Shown: one piece after another, positions 30,382 through 37,152 of the stretch
Numbering within the stretch: the stretch's first letter is position 1
How the letters are laid out: each line of letters begins with the position of its first letter
Source: CAZXLT01 sp964641545
GTDB taxonomy: Bacteria; Patescibacteriota; Saccharimonadia; Saccharimonadales; AWTP1-31
Assembly: GCA_964641545.1 (NCBI GenBank)
Contig: CAZXLT010000009.1
Location: 1 to 37,202 of the forward strand
Length of the DNA: 37,202 nt
Direction of reading: 5' to 3'
The notes under the pieces: generated by a model
Told to the model about the DNA's origin: nothing
What the model saw: the letters and a program-made list of their open reading frames with translations, nothing else
The model's database searches: none
Translations under genes and position numbers: made by a program

Positions 30382-30405
30382 GCTTGACTTGTTTGCATGT
30401 CAGGC
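30382..30405 (+). other. Hairpin between rpsF and ssb
   Basis: GCTTGAC (30382-30388) and GTCAGGC (30399-30405) pair over seven bases, one pair being G-U, with a ten-base loop. No T-run follows. It could tune the S6/SSB ratio. A TTGACT inside it could alternatively be a weak -35. Confidence 0.3.
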
Positions 30406-30459
30406 TTAGGGTAAGAATACAAATTAAGAGGACATAGTTCCTACAAGGAGGGTAGCCAA

Positions 30460-30939
30460 ATGGCACGAAGCTTTAACCAAGTAATATTAATGGGGAACCT
30501 AACTCGCGACCCAGAGGTGCGACAAACACCAAATGGGCATAGCGTTTGTAGCTTTAGTCTTGCGCTTAACCGTAGCTACAAGGGTAGCGATGGTAACTGG
30601 CAAGAAGCAACTGACTACGTAGACGTTGTTGCTTGGGGTCCATTAGGTGAACGAGTTGCTCAGTATGTTACAAAAGGGCGCCCAGTGCTTGTTAACGGTC
30701 GTCTCCAGTCACGAAGCTGGGAGCAAGAAGGCCAAAAACGAAGTAAGGTAGAAGTTGTTGCCCAGGATGTAACATTCCTCGGCGGACGTGGCGAAGGGGC
30801 TGCACACGGTGGTGGCGAATACGATCAAACACCATCCGACAACAGTAAACCGGCGCCATCCAAAAAGACCAAATCCGACGATGTTGTTATCGAGGATATC
30901 GGCGATGAGCCAATAAATCTCGACGACATCCCATTTTAG
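30460..30939 (+). CDS. ssb: Single-stranded DNA-binding protein
   Basis: 159 residues with one OB fold (about 1-108): N-Q-V-I-L-M-G-N-L-T-R-D-P-E near the start, then F-S-L-A-L-N-R and Y-V-D-V-V-A-W-G. A flexible Gly/Lys linker leads to the acidic tip D-D-I-P-F, the conserved interaction peptide for repair proteins. It protects single-stranded DNA in replication and repair. Its place between rpsF and rpsR is conserved across bacteria. AAGGAGGGT before the ATG is one of the strongest ribosome binding sites of the window. Confidence 0.97.
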   Translation: MARSFNQVILMGNLTRDPEVRQTPNGHSVCSFSLALNRSYKGSDGNWQEATDYVDVVAWGPLGERVAQYVTKGRPVLVNGRLQSRSWEQEGQKRSKVEVVAQDVTFLGGRGEGAAHGGGEYDQTPSDNSKPAPSKKTKSDDVVIEDIGDEPINLDDIPF

Positions 30940-30957
30940 TAAATTAGGAGAATATAA

Positions 30958-31161
30958 GTGGCAAAGATTTTTAAACACCGAACAGATGTAGCCTTTTTTG
31001 ACTACAAAGATTTTAAGACCCTACAACGCTATGTAAACGTGTATGGGCAGATCGAAACTCGCAAAAAGACCGGGCTTACTGAAAGTCAGCAACGACATCT
31101 TGCAAAGGCCATCAAAAAGGCACGGCATATTGCGCTGTTACCATTCGTAGCAAACAATTAG
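30958..31161 (+). CDS. rpsR: 30S ribosomal protein S18
   Basis: 67 residues, GTG start, with AGGAG at 30946-30950. The bS18 core is clear: D-Y-K-D-F-K-T-L-Q-R-Y-V, then G-L-T-E-S-Q-Q-R-H-L-A-K-A-I-K-K-A-R and ending L-L-P-F-V. It binds next to S6. In most bacteria rplI (bL9) follows. Here an unrelated coiled-coil gene and efp follow instead. Confidence 0.95.
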   Translation: MAKIFKHRTDVAFFDYKDFKTLQRYVNVYGQIETRKKTGLTESQQRHLAKAIKKARHIALLPFVANN

Positions 31162-31164
31162 AAT
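31159..31164 (+). promoter_or_regulatory. -10 element before the coiled-coil gene, leaderless position
   Basis: TAGAAT overlaps the rpsR stop codon and ends eight bases before the ATG at 31173. There is no good -35. Confidence 0.38.
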
Positions 31165-31172
31165 ATAGACAT

Positions 31173-31451
31173 ATGGATAATATCTATCGCCAAGCGCTTG
31201 ATATTCAAAATAGGCTCAACACTTACTTGGATAAGCCTAACGATCCAAAAGCGCAGTCACTAAAGCGAGAAGTTCAGGTATTGACTGATGAGATCGAAGT
31301 CAAGAAACACAAGCTGTCTTTGGAGCATCGCGTTAAAGGCATCATTTCAATTCTCGATTCGATTAAAGATTACGAAGTGATCGATTATGTAGATATTGAT
31401 GATCTAAAAGACCGCTGCGAAGATATTGTTAACGCATTAAGGCGACTATAG
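31173..31451 (+). CDS. Hypothetical small coiled-coil protein
   Basis: 92 residues, highly charged, with a long amphipathic helix (K-R-E-V-Q-V-L-T-D-E-I-E-V-K-K-H-K-L) and an acidic D-Y-V-D-I-D-D-L-K-D stretch. I recognise no family. It sits where rplI would be expected, after rpsR, but shares nothing visible with bL9. It has no clear Shine-Dalgarno, and a -10 element lies eight bases upstream. It is probably co-transcribed with the ribosomal genes and with efp. Confidence 0.68.
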   Translation: MDNIYRQALDIQNRLNTYLDKPNDPKAQSLKREVQVLTDEIEVKKHKLSLEHRVKGIISILDSIKDYEVIDYVDIDDLKDRCEDIVNALRRL

Positions 31452-31467
31452 AAAGGATACTCAAGCA

Positions 31468-32034
31468 ATGGCACTAGGAGTAACTGACCTTAAAAAGGGA
31501 CAAATTTTTCAAATGGACGGCGTGCCGTACCGCGTGGTTGAGTATGCTCAGAAAGTCATGGGCCGTGGTGGCTCAATCGTAAATGTTAAGATCAAAAGTC
31601 TTATAGACGGCAAGGTTCTAGAAAAAACTTTTAAAGGTAACGAGTCAATCGAAGCTGCTGATGTTTCGAATCAAAATGTTCAATATTTGTATGCAGATGG
31701 TACTAACTACCACTTCATGGATCAAAAAACCTATGAACAATTTGAAATTCCAAACGACATCATAGGAGACCAAGCAGGCTATCTCAAAGAAGGGGATAGC
31801 GTAAAAGCACAACTTTTTGATGGCCGTGTTATTAGCGTTGAACTTGATAAAAATGTTCCTCTAAAGGTCACCTACACTGAAGATGTAGTTAAGGGCGACA
31901 CAACAAGTAATGTTCTGAAAGATGCTGAGCTCGAAACAGGTATTACAGTCAAGGTTCCTGCATTTATCAAGCAAGGTGATCTTATCAGTGTAGACACTAG
32001 CACGGGGGCGTACCGTGAGCGGATCAAAGACTAG
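31468..32034 (+). CDS. efp: Elongation factor P
   Basis: 188 residues, standard length, with the KOW-like domain I, then two OB folds ending in T-S-T-G-A-Y-R-E-R. EF-P rescues ribosomes stalled at polyproline. The tip loop reads K29-V-M-G-R33-G-G-S rather than the usual K-P-G-K-G, so the residue reaching the peptidyl-transferase centre is probably R33, not lysine. Abundant polyproline in this window (for example the DHH-like protein) makes EF-P relevant. AAAGGA lies about nine bases before the ATG. The end overlaps tlyA by 20 bases. Confidence 0.96.
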   Translation: MALGVTDLKKGQIFQMDGVPYRVVEYAQKVMGRGGSIVNVKIKSLIDGKVLEKTFKGNESIEAADVSNQNVQYLYADGTNYHFMDQKTYEQFEIPNDIIGDQAGYLKEGDSVKAQLFDGRVISVELDKNVPLKVTYTEDVVKGDTTSNVLKDAELETGITVKVPAFIKQGDLISVDTSTGAYRERIKD

Positions 32035-32743
32035 GCTCGACCAGACTCTTGCTGCCGCCGGGCTGGTAAATTCTCGAAGCCAAGCAGAAAGCTTTATTCG
32101 ACTTGGAGCCGTAACTGTCGATGGCAGAGTTGTTACAAAGCCAGGCACACTTGTTTCTGAATCGGCAAAAATTAAACTTACTGTAGCCGAACAATATGTC
32201 AGCAGAGCGGGGCTTAAACTCGCTTCAGTTACACAAACATTTGCACTAGATTTTCGCCAGAAAACGGTGCTCGATGTCGGCTCTAGTACGGGTGGCTTTA
32301 CGGATTTTGCACTGCAGCACGGGGCCAAAAAAGTAATCGCAGTTGAAGTGGGCAAAGACCAGCTTCATCCAAAGCTTCACGGTAACCCGCAGATTGAATT
32401 ACACGAGCAAACTGATATTCGCGATTTCACAACCGATCAAATCATAGACATTGTGGTAGCCGATGTGTCATTTATTTCGTTACGTGAGCTGTTGCCACAT
32501 ATAGCAAAGTTGAGTCATAAAACAACCCAGTTAGTTATGATGGTAAAACCGCAGTTCGAAGCTGTGAACCATAGTCTCAAGCACAAGGGTGTAATAAAAA
32601 ATGAAAAAGTTCGCCGCGAAATCCTCAGCGATTTTGAAGATTGGGCAAAAAAACGATTCGTTATAGCGAATAAAGCCGACTCACAAGTTGCCGGGGCGCA
32701 TGGTAACCAAGAGCGCTTCTACTTACTCAGAGCACTGAAATAG
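32015..32743 (+). CDS. tlyA: TlyA-type rRNA 2'-O-methyltransferase (S4 + FtsJ domains)
   Basis: 242 residues. An S4 RNA-binding domain occupies about 5-65 (R-L-D-Q-T-L-A-A-A-G-L, then R-L-G-A-V-T-V-D-G-R-V). The methyltransferase domain follows, with the SAM loop D-V-G-S-S-T-G-G-F-T-D, an A-D-V-S-F-I-S-L strand and M-V-K-P-Q-F-E carrying the catalytic lysine. TlyA enzymes methylate rRNA cytidines and the family is often labelled hemolysin. The start is GTG, with a G-rich Shine-Dalgarno inside efp, so the two are translationally coupled. Confidence 0.93.
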   Translation: MSGSKTRLDQTLAAAGLVNSRSQAESFIRLGAVTVDGRVVTKPGTLVSESAKIKLTVAEQYVSRAGLKLASVTQTFALDFRQKTVLDVGSSTGGFTDFALQHGAKKVIAVEVGKDQLHPKLHGNPQIELHEQTDIRDFTTDQIIDIVVADVSFISLRELLPHIAKLSHKTTQLVMMVKPQFEAVNHSLKHKGVIKNEKVRREILSDFEDWAKKRFVIANKADSQVAGAHGNQERFYLLRALK

Positions 32744-32820
32744 TGGGTAGCCGAGCAACGGATTCATTCCGTGCCCAACGAGTTGAGAGGGAAAATTTCC
32801 CGTCTCAAACAAGCTGCTTA

Positions 32821-32829
32821 TGCTAAAAT
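32821..32829 (+). promoter_or_regulatory. Extended -10 of the PRTase-like gene, leaderless position
   Basis: TGCTAAAAT, an extended -10, ends seven bases before the ATG at 32837. It decides this start over the upstream GTG at 32771. Confidence 0.5.
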
Positions 32830-32836
32830 TACAGAT

Positions 32837-33493
32837 ATGTATTTCTCGAGCCGGGCACAGGCTGGCCAGCTGCTTGCTAAAAAATTAGAGCATCTTAAAA
32901 AAGCCAATTGTTCGATAATTGCGCTAAACGACGGCGGTGTAGTGGTGGCTGCGCAAATTGCTGCCAGCCTAAAGTGCCCCATCATGATGCTTATGGCAGA
33001 GCCTATCAATGCTCCTGGCGAACCCGAAGCTGTTGCCAGTATAAATCAGGAAGGCGGCTACGCATACAATAAAGTCTACACCGAAGGGCAGATAGAAGAG
33101 TTCGACATGGAATATCACCAGACTTTCGAACAAAGTAAGCTCGACAAATTAAGCGGCATGCATCGACTGCTCGGTCGACACAGCATTATTCGCCGCGATC
33201 TATTGCGTAAGCGGGTTGTTATTTTGGTATCAGACGGATTCAGTAGTGCGTTTTCGCTCGACTCGGTAATTGCATACCTGAAATCAACTAAAGTAAAACG
33301 CCTTGTTATCGCTACTCCTCTGGCAACGGTATCGGTGATCGATCGCATGCACATACTTGCCGACGAACAAGTTTGTCTAAGTGTAGTCGGGAATTACATA
33401 TCCACAGACCATTACTACGAAAATAACATTCTCCCAAGTCACGAAACAGTAATTCAGACTGTTCAAGATATCGTGCAAAACTGGAAAGCATAA
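32837..33493 (+). CDS. Phosphoribosyltransferase-like protein with altered PRPP loop
   Basis: 218 residues from the chosen ATG, where the family pattern begins (M-Y-F-S-S-R-A-Q-A-G-Q-L-L-A). Typical type I PRTase features follow: A-L-N-D-G-G-V-V-V-A-A-Q-I-A at 29-42, A-P-G-E-P-E at 59-64 and a strand into V-S-D-G-F-S-S-A at 131-138. The normal PRPP loop is V-D-D-G-x-A-T-G. Here the first acid is Ser and the A-T-G is S-S-A, so PRPP binding may be weakened. The function could be regulatory, or it could act on an unknown base. The GTG at 32771 gives a longer frame but has no support. Confidence 0.75.
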   Translation: MYFSSRAQAGQLLAKKLEHLKKANCSIIALNDGGVVVAAQIAASLKCPIMMLMAEPINAPGEPEAVASINQEGGYAYNKVYTEGQIEEFDMEYHQTFEQSKLDKLSGMHRLLGRHSIIRRDLLRKRVVILVSDGFSSAFSLDSVIAYLKSTKVKRLVIATPLATVSVIDRMHILADEQVCLSVVGNYISTDHYYENNILPSHETVIQTVQDIVQNWKA

Positions 33494-33514
33494 GCAACCA
33501 CCACTAAAATATAA

Positions 33515-33543
33515 TTGACATAAGCACCATAATATGCTAGATT
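33515..33543 (+). promoter_or_regulatory. Promoter of the beta-lactamase-fold gene
   Basis: TTGACA (33515-33520), 17 bases, TAGATT (33538-33543). The leader is about 26 bases, A-rich, without a Shine-Dalgarno. Confidence 0.7.
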
Positions 33544-33575
33544 ATTAGTAGTTCCCAAAAACTAAAAAAACACCT

Positions 33576-34586
33576 ATGGATCAGATCGAACCACCACAAG
33601 AGGGTTTGTTACATGCAGCCCAATTTTTTATCACTCAACAGACGCCATTTCGTGTCTATGCTCGAACATCGTTTGCGTTGTTTTTAGTTTTTTGTTTGGT
33701 TACCAGCGGTGTCGGTATTCACCGGTTTTGGCAGCCTTCGCTAGCAAATGCCCAGGCTAGCTCTGAACTGCAGCCTCAACAACTACAGAAATACAATCAA
33801 GGAATTTTAGCTCGGCTCGAGCAAGAAGTTGTGATCGAAGAAGAGCCTGCGGCGCCCCAAGTGGTTGCTGCCGTAGCTAAGCCAAAAGTTGTTGCCGCAC
33901 CTCTGGCTGTAGCTGGTTCTTTGGACGAAGTCATAAGTCGCTGGCGCGCAGCTAACCCAGGCGTAAAGCTTGGTGTCGTTGTTCGTGAGCTAGAAGGACA
34001 AGGTCGGGTTGCAAGCTATAACGGTAACACTCCAATGGCAGCGGCCAGCCTGTACAAGCTATTCGTGGCTTACTACCTGTACGAACGAATCGAAGCAGGA
34101 ACACTCGACCCAAATAGCACGCTTGGTAGCGACCGAACAGTGCAAGCGTGTATAGATGCAATGATTCTAGTTTCGGACAACCCGTGTCCTGTTGGCATTG
34201 CAGACACAGTTGGTTGGGCTACAATCAGCAACTTTGCACAGAGTAAAGGCTTTAGCGGAACGTCATTGGGTAACGCAGTTCTAACCAGTGCTGCTGACGG
34301 AGTAGAATATATGGCACGGCTTGAAGCTGGACAATTAATGAATGCAGAACACACAGCACACATGTTGAGCCTCATGAAGAATCAAATTTACCGTAGTGGC
34401 ATTCCAAAGGGTATTCCTGGCTCAACGGTTGCTGACAAAGTAGGCTTTTATGGTGGTGCGTGGAACGATTCAGCTATCGTGTATGGTCCAAAAGGTAAGT
34501 ACGCGCTAACTATCATGACCAACGGCGGCGGAGCAACTGCTGTTGCTAGCTTGGCTACACAAATAGGAAATTACTTAAATCAATAA
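33576..34586 (+). CDS. Membrane-anchored class A beta-lactamase-fold serine hydrolase
   Basis: 336 residues. One hydrophobic helix at about 31-48 anchors the protein, and a Pro/Ala/Val linker to about 112 precedes the hydrolase domain. The active-site motifs are S158-L-Y-K161 (S-x-x-K), S200-D-N202 (S-D-N) and K288-V-G290 (in place of K-T-G). The class A deacylation glutamate cannot be identified. The family includes beta-lactamases and peptidoglycan-acting enzymes. In a small-genome bacterium a cell-wall role is as likely as drug resistance, so no resistance should be assumed. It has a good promoter. The next gene begins two bases after its stop. Confidence 0.85.
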   Translation: MDQIEPPQEGLLHAAQFFITQQTPFRVYARTSFALFLVFCLVTSGVGIHRFWQPSLANAQASSELQPQQLQKYNQGILARLEQEVVIEEEPAAPQVVAAVAKPKVVAAPLAVAGSLDEVISRWRAANPGVKLGVVVRELEGQGRVASYNGNTPMAAASLYKLFVAYYLYERIEAGTLDPNSTLGSDRTVQACIDAMILVSDNPCPVGIADTVGWATISNFAQSKGFSGTSLGNAVLTSAADGVEYMARLEAGQLMNAEHTAHMLSLMKNQIYRSGIPKGIPGSTVADKVGFYGGAWNDSAIVYGPKGKYALTIMTNGGGATAVASLATQIGNYLNQ

Positions 34587-34588
34587 TC

Positions 34589-35221
34589 ATGCCTGCATCT
34601 AATGACGCTATATCACACCCAGGGGATCACGGTAGATCCCCGGAATTCCAACAAGGTCGCAACATATTGCTGCAGCAAATAAACGAAGTTGTTGATGAAG
34701 TGCGGGATGCTCGCACTTCTGGAAGGGCTACAAGGCTCGGGAGTAGTGTGTTGTCTGGAGAAGGGGTCGTTGAGACGGTTCTGGACAATCCATATGGAAG
34801 CCGACCAATCATTGCTCGCAGCACTAATCGCAGTAAGGGAGTATATTTTCATCACGACGAAAAAACAGGTAGAGATGGCGTTGTATACACGCACCCAGAC
34901 GGTCGTGTCATTGAATTTACTCGTAACAATCTTCGGCAAGCGCTCGTGATTAGTGATGTAGCAGGCGAACCCGTCTGGCAGAAGCAGTTTGGTCTTAAAC
35001 GGAGCGATACACTTGCTAGCTTTTCCGAAACGTACCCCGATGGGGGAGGGATGACATATGCGATCGGTGCCGAAGGAGATATTTATAAAACTACGGTGGA
35101 ACCTGGAAGGCACGGACTACGATCGACTACAGGCTTGGGTAACGACAGTGTTATGCAGATTTCTGGTGCCAGCGACTTACTGACAGCGCTGCACCACGAA
35201 CTATTTTTGCCTAAACATTAA
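34589..35221 (+). CDS. Hypothetical soluble protein
   Basis: 210 residues, not recognised. An N-terminal helix (L-L-Q-Q-I-N-E-V-V-D-E-V-R-D-A-R) precedes a beta-rich domain with repeated short strands (G-V-V-Y-T-H-P-D-G-R-V-I-E-F and M-T-Y-A-I-G-A-E-G-D-I-Y), suggesting a beta-sheet fold. No signal or membrane helix. It starts two bases after the hydrolase gene, so it is probably in the same operon. Its last 11 bases overlap the end of ychF on the other strand. Confidence 0.72.
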   Translation: MPASNDAISHPGDHGRSPEFQQGRNILLQQINEVVDEVRDARTSGRATRLGSSVLSGEGVVETVLDNPYGSRPIIARSTNRSKGVYFHHDEKTGRDGVVYTHPDGRVIEFTRNNLRQALVISDVAGEPVWQKQFGLKRSDTLASFSETYPDGGGMTYAIGAEGDIYKTTVEPGRHGLRSTTGLGNDSVMQISGASDLLTALHHELFLPKH

Positions 35222-36284
35222 AACGGAATTCAACTACATCATCCGGCTGCATTACGTAGGTTTTGCCTTCGGTTCGAACTTTGCCAGCTGATTTTGCAGC
35301 TTGCATAGACCTAGCGCTGATTAAGTCGTTATAATCCACGATCTCTGCGGCAATAAATCCTTTTTCAAAGTCGCCATGAATTACTCCTGCGGCTTGCGGG
35401 GCAGTGGAGCCTTGTGCAATCGTCCAGGCTCGTACTTCTTTGTCACCGGCGGTAAGGTAGCTTTGAAGCCCAAGTGAACTATAGGCGGCACGGATAAGTT
35501 GTTCTAACCCCACCTCGCTAAACCCATAACTTTCAAGCAGTTCTTTTGCGTCAGCTTCGTCTAATCCTCGCAATTCACTCTCTAACTTCGCGCTAATAAA
35601 GATGCTTGCCGCAGGTGCGACTAAACTCGCTAAATCCGCGATCTTTTGGCTATCTTTCAAACCATCTTCATCAACATTAAACGCATAAATTACTGGCTTC
35701 GCAGTTATTAAATGCAAGTCAGCTATATGCTCTGGATCAACATCGAGCGAAGAAACTAACTTGCCATCATTGAGCCCTAACTCGATCTTTTTATATGTGT
35801 CTAAAATTGGCTTTAGCTTTGGGTTTGCACGCGCTTCTTTTTCGAATTTCGGTATACGGTTTTGCACGGTTTGCAAGTCTGCCAAGACTAACTCAGTGTT
35901 AATAACTTCGATATCACTTTTCGGGTCGTGCTTTTCGTCCACGTGCTGAATGTTGCTATCCTCAAAAGCTCGGACCACATGCACAATGGCATTAGTGCTC
36001 CGGATATGACTCAGGAATTGGTTACCAAGTCCTTCGCCTTTGGACGCCCCCGCAACAAGTCCCGCGATATCTACAAATGTTACAGTTGCTGGTTTAATTG
36101 GCGCATTGTTATACAGCTCACTTAGTTTTTGCAGTCGTGCATCTGGTACGGGCACAATACCCGTATTAGGCTCAATCGTGGCAAATGGGTAATTGGCCGC
36201 TAAAACTTCGGCATCGGTTAATGCATTAAACAGGGTAGACTTACCAACGTTTGGCAGCCCCACAATCCCAATGGATAAACTCAT
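35211..36284 (-). CDS. ychF: Ribosome-associated ATPase/GTPase YchF (OBG family)
   Basis: 357 residues, normal length. The P-loop reads G-L-P-N-V-G-K-S-T at 8-16, with the YchF-type N-Y-P-F-A-T-I-E-P-N switch I and D-I-A-G-L-V-A-G-A-S-K-G-E-G-L-G-N switch II. A helical insertion follows, and a C-terminal TGS domain near 275-357 ends in the family's M-Q-P-D-D-V-V-E-F-R-F-N-V. YchF binds ribosomes and prefers ATP. On the minus strand TAGAAT lies eight bases before the ATG, with TTTTCA 17 bases further up. Confidence 0.97.
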   Translation of the reverse strand: MSLSIGIVGLPNVGKSTLFNALTDAEVLAANYPFATIEPNTGIVPVPDARLQKLSELYNNAPIKPATVTFVDIAGLVAGASKGEGLGNQFLSHIRSTNAIVHVVRAFEDSNIQHVDEKHDPKSDIEVINTELVLADLQTVQNRIPKFEKEARANPKLKPILDTYKKIELGLNDGKLVSSLDVDPEHIADLHLITAKPVIYAFNVDEDGLKDSQKIADLASLVAPAASIFISAKLESELRGLDEADAKELLESYGFSEVGLEQLIRAAYSSLGLQSYLTAGDKEVRAWTIAQGSTAPQAAGVIHGDFEKGFIAAEIVDYNDLISARSMQAAKSAGKVRTEGKTYVMQPDDVVEFRFNV

Positions 36285-36292
36285 ATGTCATT

Positions 36293-36321
36293 ATTCTAAC
36301 AGAGGTGGAAAGAATTGAAAA
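36293..36321 (-). promoter_or_regulatory. Promoter of ychF, leaderless
   Basis: On the minus strand: TTTTCA (36321-36316), 17 bases, TAGAAT (36298-36293), then eight bases to the ATG at 36284. Confidence 0.55.
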
Positions 36322-36428
36322 GCTGCATAAGTACGGGGCAGTGCAACGTGGCAGTTCAGCACATAATGCTAGTATTTAAGAATAAGCTCACATTGATTAG
36401 CAAGGCAGGGGACACTCGGCATAAGTCA

Positions 36429-36457
36429 TAGACAAAAATATATAATCATAGTATAAT
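36429..36457 (+). promoter_or_regulatory. Strong leaderless promoter of orphan at 36466
   Basis: TAGACA (36429-36434), 17 bases, TATAAT (36452-36457), then eight bases to the ATG at 36466. The rest of the 181-base region back to ychF holds only the ychF promoter and AT-rich sequence, with no RNA gene seen. Confidence 0.72.
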
Positions 36458-36465
36458 ATATTTCT

Positions 36466-37131
36466 ATGCCCGCCTTTATTGAATCACCACCTCCAACTAT
36501 TGTTGGTAATGCCGAACTGAGTGGAATAAGTCCAGAAGCACGAGACTTCTCTGGATATTTGCGCTTCGTATATGACGGGGAGCAAACAACCAACAGTAAC
36601 AGCCGTCCATCTTCAGAAGTTGATGAGCTGGCAATTGTTGATGAATATGCGCCAGTTTGGCAGCCTGCCGATGTTCACTTTCGTGAATCGCGTGGTCTAG
36701 AACCTGATCGGCCGGTGAAACACTCCCTGACTGTAGAGAATGCTGATATCTTGCATTTACCACCGCAAATTCGAAAGCAAACTTCTGGTTTGTTTCTTCA
36801 TATTGACAAGTCAGAGCGTAGCGATGCGGTGCAGAGATACACGTTTCATTCTGCTGCTTCAACAGACTTTTATATCGGCAAACGATGGTTTTCGCTCGTC
36901 AGACCCGTTGCTACTACAGATAACGCTGGTGTCCTACGCATTTTAGCTACGGGCGTTGGCTCGTTACTCAATACTCCTATACTGATTGCACAAGCCAGGA
37001 GAGCACTTTATTATCAGCCAGAAGCAGGTTCGATTGTTGCTGTGGATAGTCAGGTCCATGCTGCGTCACGGCGCTTGACTGGTCCTGACTACGGAAAGCT
37101 TATAATCAACAACGTACAGGTTGTTGATTAG
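36466..37131 (+). CDS. Hypothetical soluble protein behind a strong promoter
   Basis: 221 residues, not recognised. The first 60 residues are polar and Pro/Ser-rich. The rest alternates short strands and helices (F-Y-I-G-K-R-W-F-S-L-V-R-P-V and I-L-A-T-G-V-G-S-L-L-N-T-P-I-L-I-A-Q-A-R-R-A-L). No signal peptide. The near-consensus promoter leads directly into the ATG, so a leaderless message is expected. It is one of several orphans with this layout in the window. Confidence 0.72.
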   Translation: MPAFIESPPPTIVGNAELSGISPEARDFSGYLRFVYDGEQTTNSNSRPSSEVDELAIVDEYAPVWQPADVHFRESRGLEPDRPVKHSLTVENADILHLPPQIRKQTSGLFLHIDKSERSDAVQRYTFHSAASTDFYIGKRWFSLVRPVATTDNAGVLRILATGVGSLLNTPILIAQARRALYYQPEAGSIVAVDSQVHAASRRLTGPDYGKLIINNVQVVD

Positions 37132-37152
37132 GCTCAAAGCAAAGTTACTGAG

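Noticed and set aside
32771..32836. GTG start for the PRTase-like gene
   Set aside because: No ribosome binding site, and the family pattern begins at the ATG at 32837, which sits seven bases after an extended -10.
33576..34586. Calling the serine hydrolase an antibiotic-resistance beta-lactamase
   Set aside because: Only the fold motifs are visible. The deacylation Glu is not identified, and the family includes cell-wall enzymes.
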